Assembly: GCF_037975245.1 (NCBI RefSeq)
Contig: NC_092578.1
Coordinates: forward strand, 8,471,001 to 8,535,000
DNA from: Apostichopus japonicus
Lineage: Eukaryota > Echinodermata > Holothuroidea > Aspidochirotida > Stichopodidae
DNA length: 64,000 nt
Reading direction: 5' to 3'
The translations under genes and the position numbers were made by a program. The notes under the pieces were generated by a model. The model did not search any database and was not told the DNA's origin. It saw nothing but the letters and a program-made list of their open reading frames with translations. Shown one piece after another: positions 52,179-63,702 of the stretch; positions within the stretch are counted from its first letter, which is position 1, and each line of letters opens with the position of its first letter.

Positions 52179-53140
52179 AAGACACGAGTGTCATGTTATC
52201 TATCAACCACTTAGGACAACATTAAAATACTTTTTTTCGCCCAAGCGAGCAGTGCCAGTCCAAAGTTAGTTAGCTCACTATACCTTATGCGGCCTGTCGC
52301 ATTAGCAATGACGCCAACGAAAACATTCCATTTGATTCGCGAGTCCTAGTTAAGAACTTTGTGAAACATGTGCGTGCTCGGCATAGTAATTATAACCCTT
52401 ACTGCGTTGTGATCTCAACTGCGTCAAAAATTCCACTCATCTCACTAGCTTAGGATGGGCTTTGAAACTTTTACCTACAGATATTTATATATAGCATAAT
52501 ATGTCGTAAGTTGATAGGATGTGAGAAAGTTGATATACACACATATATACATCATTAATGGTTTACAGGCCATCCAGTTAAGTAGGAATCTGGTCCACAG
52601 TCAGTACCAGTCCAACGGAGTAAGGTAAGTTATATATTACACTAATTGTTCTTTACTACATCTATACTAACATGCATCATCATACAAAATTTCTTAATAG
52701 TGACCACAGCTCCAACCCTCTTGGGGTAGGTGGGTGGTTACATAACAGGACATATATATGCTAAAGGGTGGTGTGAAATATAATACTGCAAAATGAGTAC
52801 AATATGTTACAAATAGGCCTCCCTTATATCAACGTCACCGGCATGTACTAATACTAGTACCAGCAGTACTTACGTTCCATGACTTATTGTAACCATTATG
52901 TAAGTGAATGGCGCTAGGTCAATGTTACGCCTAAGGTGCCGGTAAATCAGGGGTTGAGGACGGCCTCGTACATGTAAGTACCAAAGCATGACTTCCAGTT
53001 TTGATTCGGTTGGCTCAAAATGTCGGAATCAAGACTTGTCGTCCTCTTAACATTGGAGGACTTAGTTCAATTAACCGCCTGAACCGCCTATTGCTACGTG
53101 TTTTGCACACTGCGCAAACACTATAGGCTATGCTGTATAT
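52179..53140. other. Intergenic, possible 5' UTR exon of the downstream gene
   Basis: Nothing coding is seen. A strong donor-like TAAGGTAAGT at about 52621-52630 could end a 5' UTR exon spliced to the acceptor at 56388; this is speculative. Confidence 0.25.
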
Positions 53141-53334
53141 AGTCCATGGGCTAGCAGGACCCACCAAGCACCCCCCCCCCCTCCCCAGACTCTCCGAGAG
53201 TGGTATCATTTTGTTCAGGAGATCCGTCCGAACAATATTTTGCATGTTACCATTGAAAATGTTGGGATAGTCTCTGCATTTCCGCCGTTTTCCAAATGGC
53301 CGCCATTTGGAACTATTTTGTATGTATGTATTAT

Positions 53335-53530
53335 AGATCCTTCTGCAAGCAGGAACTCGCGAAGAAGCCTAATTGGCTTATCAAAGCCGCAAGCTGACCG
53401 AAGTCAGCCTCTAACATTCATATTTAACGTCCATGATTATGAATTGTTAATTGTCAACAACTCTGTAACTGGACGACATACATTAATCTGGGAGTGACTC
53501 GAACCGGGGACCTTCTGATTGAAAGGCACC
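53335..53530 (-). mobile_element. tRNA-derived SINE, family 1, head truncated
   Basis: Nearly the same body as 14391-14616, but the copy stops within the tRNA-like head after the B box. It interrupts the left arm of the inverted-repeat element at 53141-55141, so it inserted later than that element. Confidence 0.78.
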
Positions 53531-53819
53531 GTTTTCACTCATATCTCATTTTCCCATTTTCACCCATATATCGGCGTCTAAGGCTTGTAGAGTTATAATT
53601 CTGGTGTTAATAACCATGTTTTCTGGGTCAAGGAATCCAGTAAGAACAAAGAAATAACCATTGGATCATTGCGCTGCAGAGGCTATTTAGGTAGCATCGC
53701 CAGGTCCACATTGCGACCAAGATGCAATTTAGGATCATCGCAACACGTCTCTTTAGTCTAACTCAAGAATACTGCACGGCGCTGCTGGTCCTACATGCTT
53801 TCACACATTGTGACACAAC

Positions 53820-54363
53820 CAGGGCCTTCCGAGGGAAAGTGAACCAATCAAAGTGATGCAGAAGCGCCCAAAATTCCAGCCCATCCTGGCAGAGCTTGGA
53901 CGTGAATGGAAGGTCACAGATGAGCTGTTTGCTGGTCTGGAAGAATTCACCTGTGCTATCTATGGTCGACCAAGATTCAAAAGCATAGATAAACTTCGGT
54001 TCAACCTTATCAAGAGAAGTGTTGCGATGATCCTAAATTGCATCTTGGTCGCAATGTGGACCTGGCGATGCTACCCCCTGCCGTGGAGTGTTGCAACAGC
54101 ATATCTGTAGAGTTAACTACCAGGTCGCTATATGGAGACTTACAGACATTCCCATTCAAGACGTTCCATCGCCAACAGATGGACATGGATGGACTCTGAA
54201 GTCTGGTTTCCTGGAGCCACTGTGGGTGGACGAACCAATTCTTCCCCAAGCGCTAGTGGACGAAGTGGAAGTACTTGACCCAAGCTGTGAATCAGATGAT
54301 GAAGATTCTGATGACCAAGACTCACTACCTGCTCCATCAGAAAGCGATGACAGTGATAGTTAG
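53820..54363 (+). pseudogene. Decayed transposon-associated ORF inside the inverted-repeat element
   Basis: Two frames carry protein-like sequence: 53853-54050 (FQPILAELGREWKV and LFAGLEEFTCAIYG) and 54088-54363 (CRVNYQVAIWR, SPTDGHGW, LEPLWVDEPILPQ, then an acidic Ser/Asp tail). This order recalls a repetitive protein family dispersed in cnidarian and echinoderm genomes, with the frame broken between the two parts. Function unknown. Confidence 0.5.
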
Positions 54364-55609
54364 AGTGAATTGTAGTACAGGTTGAAAGTTACATCAGGAT
54401 AACTGTAAATCTAGAGAAGTACTTGTATCACATGTTAGTTCTGAATGCCAAGCAGCCATTTTGGAATTCAAGATGGTTGAACATGTTACCAACAAAGGGG
54501 CCCAGCACTAATATCACTGAGCCTAGTGAAATACTTGATGATAAAAACATGGCACTGTTTTATTTTGTTTTATCTTTATAATGTTGTTGATCTTATTGGA
54601 TTCCTTAACTCTGAAAACATGGGTTTGTGAAAGTGAAAATAGTTCCAAATGGCGGCCATTTTAAATGTCAATATGGTTTCCTCAGCACAATGTCCCAGTG
54701 TTAATGTTGTTATTCTTATTGGATTCCTTGACTCTGATAATATGGGTATAGACACCAGAATTATAACTCTATGTGCCTTAGAAGCAGAGTTATAGGTAAA
54801 AATAGTTCCGAGTTGGCTACCATTTTGAATTTCAAAATGGCCGCCGCATCGCAATGATCCAATGCTTATGTCTTTGTTCTTACTGGATTCCTTGACCCAG
54901 AAAACATGGTTATAAACACCAGAATTACAACTCTATGAGCCTTAGACTCCGAGATATGAGTGAAAATAGTTCCAAATGGCGGCCATTGTGGAAAATGGCG
55001 GAAATGCAGAGTCGATCCCAACATTTTCAATGGTAACATGCAAAATATTGTTCGGACGGGTCTCCTGAACAAAATTTTACCACTCGCGGAGAGTCTGGGG
55101 AGGGGGGGGGGTGCTTGGTGGGTCCTGCTAGCCCATGGACTAATACACCTTGAATGAAATAATAACGCAAAGCCTGATTGGTAATTTGACAGTCAGACGT
55201 GGGCTCACAAATGTATTTCTGGCTCAGGTTTCCCTTCCACACCTTTCAACCCCCAAGACATACGAACTACGGAGCGTGTACGGTGACATTGATATCCTAT
55301 ATCGAACCACAGATAAATGTCTCAATATCTTAATGCGCTGTAGTTGGAGACATAGAGAGAAGCATATTTCCTTATGCAATCTATATAATTATGCATTATT
55401 TAATAGACTGTCTAAATATTAAAATATTTTGATATGTAAATACAAGATGTTCTTATGTGAATATCTAAATATCGAGATATTCATAATAAGATATATCCTA
55501 CACGGAAGATCTCAGTACTGTTTCAATATTTGAGCTTGAAGAAATATAAACTTTACAAGAACTTAATAGTGACACGACCCCAACCACCGTCTTCAGCTTA
55601 AATGACAGA

Positions 55610-56105
55610 GGTATTTTGTAAAACAAAAATCTCCCAAACAACTATAGTGAAAATCTTACTCCAAATTGGGGTAAAAAGTAGTCTAAATGTCGTGTACGAG
55701 AGCCGTCAATTATTGTAAATCTGTGACGTCATTTTGCTACTAGGATATGATTCTTATCTATTTTCTGTTTGTTTCTCTTTCAATATTCACAAGGTGGAAT
55801 GTTGACTGTTGTGACCATGAAACTAAACGTTATCGTTAGGTCTTGTAACCAGCTTCGATATCAACATTGTAATACATAAATAAAGGAAAACATAAGAGAT
55901 TGAAGCACATGTGGCTCGATGATGTTATATTTAAACTTGATCCAGTCTTCAACCTTGCATGCATGACGAGACATTAAATCCGTACGGTGATATTTCCCAA
56001 AAGCGGATTTTTTTGTTTGTTGTTGGTGGATGTTGTTTATGACAGTTATCTATATCACATAGATCAAAAGTGATGCTTGGGTTTGTTTCTCTGCTTCAAT
56101 ATCTG
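55610..56105 (+). repeat. Dispersed repeat copy 4 (long form)
   Basis: About 500 bp similar to 58490-58990, with landmarks AAATGTCGTGT, GGCTCGATGA, ACTTGATC, GATATTTCCC and TTGGGTTTGT. It lies just upstream of the secreted-protein gene; its partner lies in that gene's second intron. Confidence 0.5.
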
Positions 56106-56397
56106 AATCTTAATAGATCAACAGATACGTATAACTATTAACATTGGATCTTAAGATATCGAGATGTCGATATAAAAGATCTTAACATCTGATTATCTAG
56201 CCATCCAGATGTTGAGAAATGAAGTTACAATATATAATCTTAAGTACTGACCTTTTACGACAAATTGTCTGTTTTGTCCTAATCTAAATATCTCAATGGC
56301 ACCTTACACACTCCGTAGTGAACTGTAAGATTTTGTTTTCACCTAAAGTATATACTTTTTCTTTCGTGAATCAATTTTATTTTCGCAGATCATCACA

Positions 56398-56576
56398 ATG
56401 GACGGAATAGCGAAGATTATTCTGCTATTCTTTGCTATATTTAACTATTGTCTGTTTCCCATTGTTGCTTGTTGCCCCATATACCCGACAACAAACGCGT
56501 CAGTTTCCTCGATAGACTTAACTGAGGCTCAAAAAGACATTATTGCTAATGCAACCTCAAAAGCAGAAATTGCAAG
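56398..56576 (+). CDS. Cystine-knot ligand gene, exon 1 coding part
   Basis: ATG at 56398 lies 9 bases after a TTTTCGCAG acceptor, so a 5' UTR exon probably lies upstream. The exon encodes the signal peptide and early pro-region and ends in phase 2 before GTAAGA. Confidence 0.8.
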
Positions 56577-57549
56577 GTAAGACAGTTTATTGTATCATAA
56601 TACGCTAGTAAACTTAGCAGGAATAGAGAAAATGAATGTGTGCACGTTTGGGATGGGGGGGGGGATTGGCACGACGCTAGCACCCCCACCCCTGGTATGA
56701 AATAGAACTTCCAATTAAGGAAATAAGCAGACAAGATTTATACAAGTGTACCTCTATTATCGTCGGTTTTATCTCTATTATTGACAACAAATCAAGAGAG
56801 TTAGTTGTCATACTAAAAAATAGATTTAGAAGGAGCATTAGGATCAGTTGCATTATTTTTCTACATTTTACATTTAGCATGTTAGTATTATTTTTTGTCC
56901 ATCTTTATTTGTGCGTTTATTTCACAGTAGCTTTTGTATATAGATATATAATATGAAAATTGAATAAAATGAGAGGGAACCGTTCATTCAAACGCTTCAA
57001 TAAGAAAAAAATCTTTACAATTAAGATGTTAAGTTGGATTCGAAATATGGCAAAAGTAAAAGTATCAAAATATGTTATTTTTTTCGGTGGCTGTATAAAA
57101 TAGGTAGCAGTATAGCTGTATTTCCTACATTTTTTTTTCATTGGCGAGCATAAACGACAAGGGGAAGGGGGAAGAGACGTTAAGTCTGGGGATTTTACAA
57201 TGCAATAGGATATATTAGTAGAACATAGCATTTAGACGTCATTAGAGGTTTACCTTATAGTTGAAGTCTGCCTCACAATGCACTTTTTGAGGTCTAACCT
57301 TTTATTGTGTGAGTCCCTCCAACAACCTCTTGCAGAATCACCCCATTCCCCTTGCTGCTACCTTTAAATATACCATTTAATATATATTTCCACATTTTGT
57401 GAAGAGATAGATAGACCGCAATATAATGTATGTATAGAACCTTAAGTTGGTAATCACAGTCTTATTCACTGACGAATGCACACGTATATTGTATGTGTGT
57501 ATGTCTGCCACTGTAGGGTTGCTGTCTAGTTCAGACAACACCATCCATT

Positions 57550-57591
<42 letters not shown>

Positions 57592-59629
57592 TTAAAATGC
57601 CGCACCAGGGGCAAGAGAGATGGCATATGGGATGGAGATATTCGTGTTCACCAAACTTACTGTATAGTATCAATTAAACTGATTTATATCATATTAATGA
57701 ATATAATTGATGAACAATTTCATAACACATCACATTTTCTTTATCGTTTACATTTTTTTCTTATTTAGGTTACAACAAATAAATTTTGTAGATATAACAC
57801 AGGAAACCGATCCAATTGTTACCTTGACGAATCAACAAGAGGATATGGTGCTTCGGGAATTCCCGGAATACTTCAGAACATGTCCGAATGCAGAGAGGAA
57901 AAAGGACAACACACTTGGTCATTGTTCAACCTGCAAACCTGCACTTCCTCCTTTACAGAATGAAATATATGAATATCGTGAGCCCGTTGAAGCCATTGTA
58001 ACCGTTGTAACGCCATCACCGCAAATTAGACAAAAGCGAAGTTCGGTTTCAACGTGTGATGCAAATACTATTGGTATCTGCACGCCTGTACAGACTTACG
58101 TACGAGCTCTCTTCGCCTTTGATTCGCAAGGCAACCTCGTTCAATTCGTCCAGGTGGGTAACTTATTCACATGTCATACTTAACTCATTGCTCTATCTCT
58201 CTTCTCCGATACTAGTCTCTTTGAACCTGTTTCTTTTTATATATTTCTTTGTTGTGATATAAATGTTGCGTATCTATGGTTGGTATTTTTATGATTATCT
58301 AAAGTTACCTTGACCATAACAGAGTTTCAGTGAATACGGTAGCAATATCGGCATCTTCTTTCCCATATGAAACCGTAGAGATGTCACAGTGCTTAGAGGT
58401 GTGGATATTACTGGAATTTATATTTAGAAATGGATATAAAAGGAATTATCGGATATTTCTTTCAAGGGGAAACAAATCCATCCCTTATCTTTTGGCATAT
58501 ATGTGAAGAACACCTCCACCCAAACAGTGAGAAAACAATTTTGCTTAAATGTCGTGTGCGGAAGTTGTCATTTTCTATACCCTGTGATATCCCAGCTACA
58601 TTAGGATCTTAAAGTATTTCACTTTTACTTTCTGCTTGCGTTTCTTTTCATATTTTCAATGTAGAATCAACAGATAACAGTGTTGGCACTGAAACTAATG
58701 CTATCTTTAGGTCATGTTAAGAGCTTCGAAACATTTAGATTCAGCTATCGCAAAACTCGTCTTCCTTACGGTAAAATAAACGTTGCAAAGTTGTCATAAA
58801 TCCAGAACAAAAGAAGACATTGAATCACATTTGGCTCGATGACGTCATATTTAGACTTGATCAAGTCTCCAGCCGTGATATCTCGCAGATGTAGAAAATA
58901 TATTTCTGAGCTGTTTGGGAAGTCGTTAATGAAAGGTTTCTCTATCATATATAGCTTAACAATTATGGTTGGGTTTGTGTCTCCCTGAAGTAGAAATCCG
59001 AGGGGTTTTGAGTGAACCTCAATAATCATGTTTATAAACCATATAGTTATATTTAACTTTCATATTACTGGTCTTTCTGGGTTTGTTGTTCAACGCCAGA
59101 AATTTGGCAATAATAATTTTAACGAAAATGTCAGTGTCTCCCCAGTAAAAATACTTTAATCTGTTTAAAAATTTCTGCAGTATTAATGGCGCATGCGTAA
59201 TCAATTAACATGGTGGAGTAGTCTGTCGGCGCCTGCTGCATATGGTACTCCCCAGTAGATAAATTTGCGAAAATGATGACAAGTTTGATCTCTTCAACAT
59301 TATGTGTATTCTCAATTTCGTCCCATGTTCATCCTTTTGTTTCCCGAAATGTAAGCCTATACTGTTGGCAATCTATAAATGCACCGTCTTTATGGTCGCT
59401 TGATTTCACTGTTGTTTTCTTGCACCTCTATACACAGACTGATGATTGGTACCAAATTATCATACAAGAGACGTGCTTGAAACCTTCTTCGATTTTCTGT
59501 AGTCAATCACAGTGTTGCGAAAGAATTCGATACGTACCAGCTCTTGTGATTAATTTACAACAAGCCGGAGATATCGGAACTCGTGACATTCAAATATCAA
59601 GTTGCACAGCGACTGCCACATGGAACTGA
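56398..59629 (+). CDS. Secreted Spaetzle/neurotrophin-like cystine-knot pro-protein, 3 exons
   Basis: Three exons (56398-56576, 57769-58153, 59438-59629) join in frame to 251 residues. Seen: an N-terminal hydrophobic signal peptide (KIILLFFAIFNYCLFPIVA), a pro-region with four cysteines, and a dibasic cleavage site IRQKR followed by SSVSTC. A C-terminal domain of about 105 residues follows, with seven cysteines (CDANTIGIC, QETC, IFC, QCC, SSC). The spacing, WYQIIIQETC, and the terminal DIQISSC strand resemble Spaetzle/Trunk/neurotrophin ligands. Six knot cysteines plus one for dimerisation would fit Spaetzle. The usual second cysteine of the terminal CxC is replaced (SSCTATATW). Alternative: another cystine-knot cytokine such as an IL-17-like protein. 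Confidence 0.8.
57553..57588. repeat. (TA)n microsatellite
   Basis: Short TA run in intron 1 of the cystine-knot ligand gene. Confidence 0.9.
57769..58153 (+). CDS. Cystine-knot ligand gene, exon 2
   Basis: Phase 2-0 exon after TTTTTTTCTTATTTAG, before GTGGGT. It encodes the pro-region (TCPNAERKKD, HCSTCKP), the RQKR cleavage site, and the first two cysteines of the mature domain. Confidence 0.85.
58490..58990 (+). repeat. Dispersed repeat copy 5 (long form)
   Basis: Paralogue of 55610-56105. The shared blocks include TGGCTCGATGACGTCAT, AGACTTGATCAAGTCT, GATATCTC and GGTTGGGTTTGTGTCTCC. Confidence 0.5.
59438..59629 (+). CDS. Cystine-knot ligand gene, exon 3
   Basis: Phase 0 terminal exon after CTCTATACACAG. 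It encodes 63 residues with five cysteines and the TGA stop. An ATTAAA at 59755-59760 is a possible poly(A) signal. Confidence 0.85.
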   Translation, partial: TDDWYQIIIQETCLKPSSIFCSQSQCCERIRYVPALVINLQQAGDIGTRDIQISSCTATATWN

Positions 59630-59830
59630 AAAAAAAACCCATCTTAAAACCATTAAGGCAATATTTGGAATAATGAAGAAATGAAATCAATTGCCGGAAT
59701 TTCCTGTTTTTTTTTATCCATTTTTGTTCTTCCTATGTTAATGTTTGGAATTTTATTAAAATTACGCAAAAGAAAAATATATTTGGGTGAACGAATCTGT
59801 GGACTTTTAATCAGTGTCCATATATAGGCT

Positions 59831-59923
59831 ATCGCCTAGTTGGTTAGGGTACGCGGGACGCCCGGGTTCGAATCTCAGTGGATGTTTCTTCACTGTTCCT
59901 GATTTTCCAACTCATTAGGTAAG

Positions 59924-59979
<56 letters not shown>
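59831..59979 (+). mobile_element. tRNA-derived SINE, family 2, with (TA)n tail
   Basis: The head carries an A-box-like TCGCCTAGTTGG and a B-box-like GGTTCGAATCTC. The body ends CACTGTTCCTG and CAACTCATTAGGTAA. It runs directly into about 50 bp of (TA)n, as in the copy at 5685-5832. Confidence 0.65.
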
Positions 59980-59981
<2 letters not shown>

Positions 59982-60444
59982 TCTCCATTGAATTTGGCGC
60001 CTTTTTATGGCTCCGAAAAGAGCCGTTAAATTTGCCGTGAACTTGACTTCGTTACAGGAGAAAATTCACATGTTTGGTTAAATTGGCTAGATTAGACTTA
60101 GCTCTTTTCATTGATACCAAATTCGCGATAGGAAATGCACTAGTCTTGTCTATAATCAACGCATTTACTTACAGCAAAAACAGCGTGATGTAAAACAGAT
60201 GTTAGGTCTTTTGTATTGGCTCTTCGCATAGGCGTACGGGACCATTTCAGTTTGGGGGGGGGGGCAGAAACTATTGTGCCCGAAAGTTCCCGTCACACTA
60301 TTTAAGCGGAGCGCCACCATCAGTTGGCGCGAAGCGTACAAGAATATTTTTGGCAAAAATTGCCTCTCAGACTGCAGGAAATGGTACTTCTGAGGCCTTG
60401 CAAGTTGCATCTAAACATTCTTTATTTTATATTCTCACGTTTTA

Positions 60445-62290
60445 GAAATTTAGTTACATGTTATACTATTTTTCAGTTAAATAAATGATACAGAATTTTG
60501 ATAAAGAAAGAAAGAGTAGGACTTTCTGAAGCCATGGATTGATTAAACTCTGTAAATTAAAGTCAAGAAAACTAAGTAAATTGCTGAACATATTAGACAA
60601 GTTTTACCCTCCTAGGTCGGTACATTTCATACAGTGGCGTCACCAGACTTTTCAGTCTGGGGGGGGGGGCACAGGGGGCACCAGCATTTGATGGGGGGGC
60701 ACTTAGGTGGATACGGATCGCCGTCCTGGGGGAGGGGTCTAAGGGGAGGGGTGCCCCCCTCCCCTTTGGAAAATTTTCGCATACGGAGGATGGGCTGGAT
60801 GCAAAATGGTGCCACATTCGATGCTAAATTCGATCTGAAGATATCTCCAGAAATTGCTATTTTTGAGGTAATGATTTTAACATCGCGCAGAATTTTGCAG
60901 AGGATATGAACCACATGCTGTCGATATTATGCCTAACCCTATCAATAGAACCTACATTTGTTGAATTAATGTGTGCATGACCCCAGACTCCTTTCTTGTC
61001 CTTCTCGTTTTCTCCCATTATCTATTAAGATGTAACAGGTTCCAGCATCGTTATTGGCTCCTATCAGGGATCTCACCATGCAATTCAAAGTTTGATCACA
61101 CATCGAGTATGGCTCAGTATGCAGGTGTGAACATTCGCCATTTGTTCCTACAAGCATCTGACCTCAGATGACCTCTGCACCCCCTACACAACAGGGTTAA
61201 TATATGGGTCCACAAATATAGGCAAGTATGGTGCCTGCGGACCCTCACATTCTCACACTGACACATTTAATGTAAATATCGACACTTGTTGTGATGGCGC
61301 GGGTTACGACTTCGATACCCGACGGTCAAGGATAAACTTTTTAATTTTTTCGCAGCTCATTTGAAGAAAATACGAATTACTGTGCTTCTTTGTCCTTATG
61401 AAAAACCAACTCAGATGATGGGAGTTGAATATAACAAAATATATATATATTTTTTTTACCAACCCAATGATCTCAGATGGGGGGCACTCGGGGGGCACTA
61501 GGTTTTCCGGGGGGCACGTGCCTCCCCTGCCCCCCCCCTTGGCGACGCCACTGATTTCATACCACATTTAAGGCATATTCTGTACTTAAAGATTATTTTT
61601 GAACTAAAAGGAATTATTTCTGCCTTACATCATCCTTACTTTGTGGATATATTTAACTGTTTTTGCGATTTATTTTTATATTTATGGTGGTGCTATATAT
61701 TTAAAAAAAAAACAGCCTAACCGGTGTTCACGGTTGACTGGCATTTGTTCCTGTGTGTACTAATTAAACAAAATGTGGGATTTCTGTTCTGCGCACCAAT
61801 AAGTACAAATTAGCGAAATACCATATTTTCAATACCGTTACGTATAATTGCGTTATATTGCAGTACGTAACACTATGTATGTTTACATATGTATATAGCC
61901 ATACTTGCGCCATTAAACTACGTATCAGATATCTACTTTACTAATAAAATGAGTGCCTATCCAACAGTTTAAGATATTTTGTTACACCTAGTAGTATGTG
62001 GCGTCAATATGTCCGAAACTGTTTGATGTTGCATGCCGGTTGTGCCATGAACAATCAATATCCGCCTGCCTGTTAATGTGTATGTTCACGGCCGCTGCTA
62101 CTGCTGCAACAGTTTACACTGTGTATTTTAACTATACACTTGATCAAATGTATGGCTCTATCTTTATTGTACTATAAGAATATAACATTTATTTTCCATC
62201 GTTTTCCTGCTCATGCAGTTTGCCATTCTATTGTTTTAACTTGTATATCCCTTTAACTATTTTGAGACAGTTTGTAGCAATATTGTGATA
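60445..62290 (+). repeat. Long dispersed repeat, copy B, interrupted by a MITE
   Basis: Collinear paralogue of 44190-45090, interrupted at 60632-61553 by a hAT-like MITE. The two copies rejoin at the block CCACATTTAAGGCATATTCT. Confidence 0.8.
60632..61553. mobile_element. hAT-like MITE (922 bp) with paralogous empty site
   Basis: The ends are CAGTGGCGTC and GACGCCACTG. An exact 8-bp duplication ATTTCATA flanks it (60624-60631 and 61554-61561). The uninterrupted paralogue at about 44365-44380 reads ATTTTGTACC across the same point. G-rich runs lie near both ends. No transposase is present. Confidence 0.9.
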
Positions 62291-62660
62291 GAGCACATGC
62301 CTAAAGATTGAAAAAAAGCTTTCAAAAGTAACAGAGATATAAGAATCGAGAAGGAAGCTGGAACTGGATGCAAGTCACTAGCTCTAATAGACAATATCTT
62401 ACTCTTGCGCCACCAATCCGTCCATGCCCCCCTCCCTACCACCACCAGCCCAAAGATTGAAAGAAAATCGTGGAACAGGGATGTAAGAATCAAGAAGGAA
62501 GCTTGATTTTGGTGCATGGCACTAATAATGAACAGGATCTTACTCGTGCGCCATCAACCCTTCCATACTCCTCCCACCACCACCTGTTACTCTTGTTCCA
62601 CCAACCCTTCTAGCCACCTCCCTACCACCACCAACCAAAAGATTGAAAGAAAATCTTGGG
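62290..62660. repeat. Short minisatellite array, about 3 units
   Basis: Same unit as 45249-47180 (GTAACAGAGATATAAGAATC, AGGAAGCTGGAA, CTTACTCTTGCGCC), following repeat copy B. Confidence 0.75.
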
Positions 62661-63301
62661 TGGGGCGGCGAGGTTTAAGGCAAATTTTGTCGTCGTCAAA
62701 CGTTTCATGATTTACAAGCACATATAATCAATCGTTAAAGATATATTGGTCTAATTAGAATGAGGGAAAACGGTGGCGCTAAATCTCCTTTATATATGTT
62801 TTATGTAGGCCTGTTTGTTTATTCCTCTCTCGAAGATACGATTTTCAAGTTTCTTTTAAAGTGTTTAAAAAAAAAGTCTTTTAATTCACCACATTGCGCA
62901 GTTCCTAGTTAGTAAACAATACGTATACGAAAGAATTGCGCCATTATGGTCTACCTGTTTTGAATGGAAAATCTTGGATTCCAGTCTTTATGTGTATGAG
63001 TTCTCAACTAAACAGCAAAGTAAAAATCTTTGATTCGTTCGGGAGGTATCCTAGTTCAGTACAGTATGCAGTGCTCTCAAGGCATATTTCGGAGAGTTAA
63101 AACCGCAACGCTTCCTGTGCGTGCAACAGCATTTAATTCTCCTACAATGGGCCGTTCAAGTTTCCATATCTCAGCCGTCCATATAGGCTCAATCTACACG
63201 TAATTATACTCACTCGAGCCTGTCTGGGCGCGAAGGAACAAGTGTGCGATGTGAATGGGGAATTTACCCCTAACACTATAGCTGCCAGATATAATCTACA
63301 C
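62661..63301. other. Intergenic, nothing recognised
   Basis: AT-rich sequence between the short minisatellite and the hAT-like fragment; no feature supported. Confidence 0.45.
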
Positions 63302-63560
63302 GCAGAGGCGGACTGGGTTTTAAAACCGGCCCGGGCATTTTTCACCTAGAACGGCCCATTATTCATTGATATGTTACTTACAAGTGATCGCCGTCCTGGG
63401 GGAGGGGTCTAAGGGAGCGATCTAAGGGAGCGGGTCCCCCCCCCCACCCATTGAGATTTGTTAAGGAATACCAGATGCAAAATGGTGCTTTATTTCTCAA
63501 TTTTGTAGGTTAGCATAATCCTTTAAAAAAGATCCACAAATAATTTCCAGAAGCCACACT
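63302..63560. repeat. Fragment related to the MITE at 60632-61553
   Basis: Begins CAGAGGCGGACTGGG, a hAT-like end, and shares the block TCGCCGTCCTGGGGGAGGGG and ATGCAAAATGGTGC with 60718-60815. The other end is not recognised. Confidence 0.5.
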
Positions 63561-63601
63561 TGATTAAACTGAGGAAAGCTAAAAACGTAATAAAAAATAG
63601 G

Positions 63602-63702
<101 letters not shown>

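Larger units (their letters stand above)
53141..55141. mobile_element. 2-kb inverted-repeat element with decayed open frame
   Basis: The outer ends are AGTCCATGGGCTAGCAGG and its inverse. The left arm (53141-53330 and 53531-53680, split by a SINE) is the reverse complement of about 54845-55141. Within the right arm, units with TTGGATTCCTTGACTCTG and AAATAGTTCCAAATGGCGG repeat about three times (54590-54970). An inner inverted pair lies at 53693-53746 and 54019-54075. Target duplication is unclear. It is transposon-derived, class unassigned. Confidence 0.65.

Noticed and set aside
60230-60360. G-run sequence resembling another MITE end (GCATAGGCGTACGGG)
   Set aside because: Only one end is visible and no duplication could be defined.
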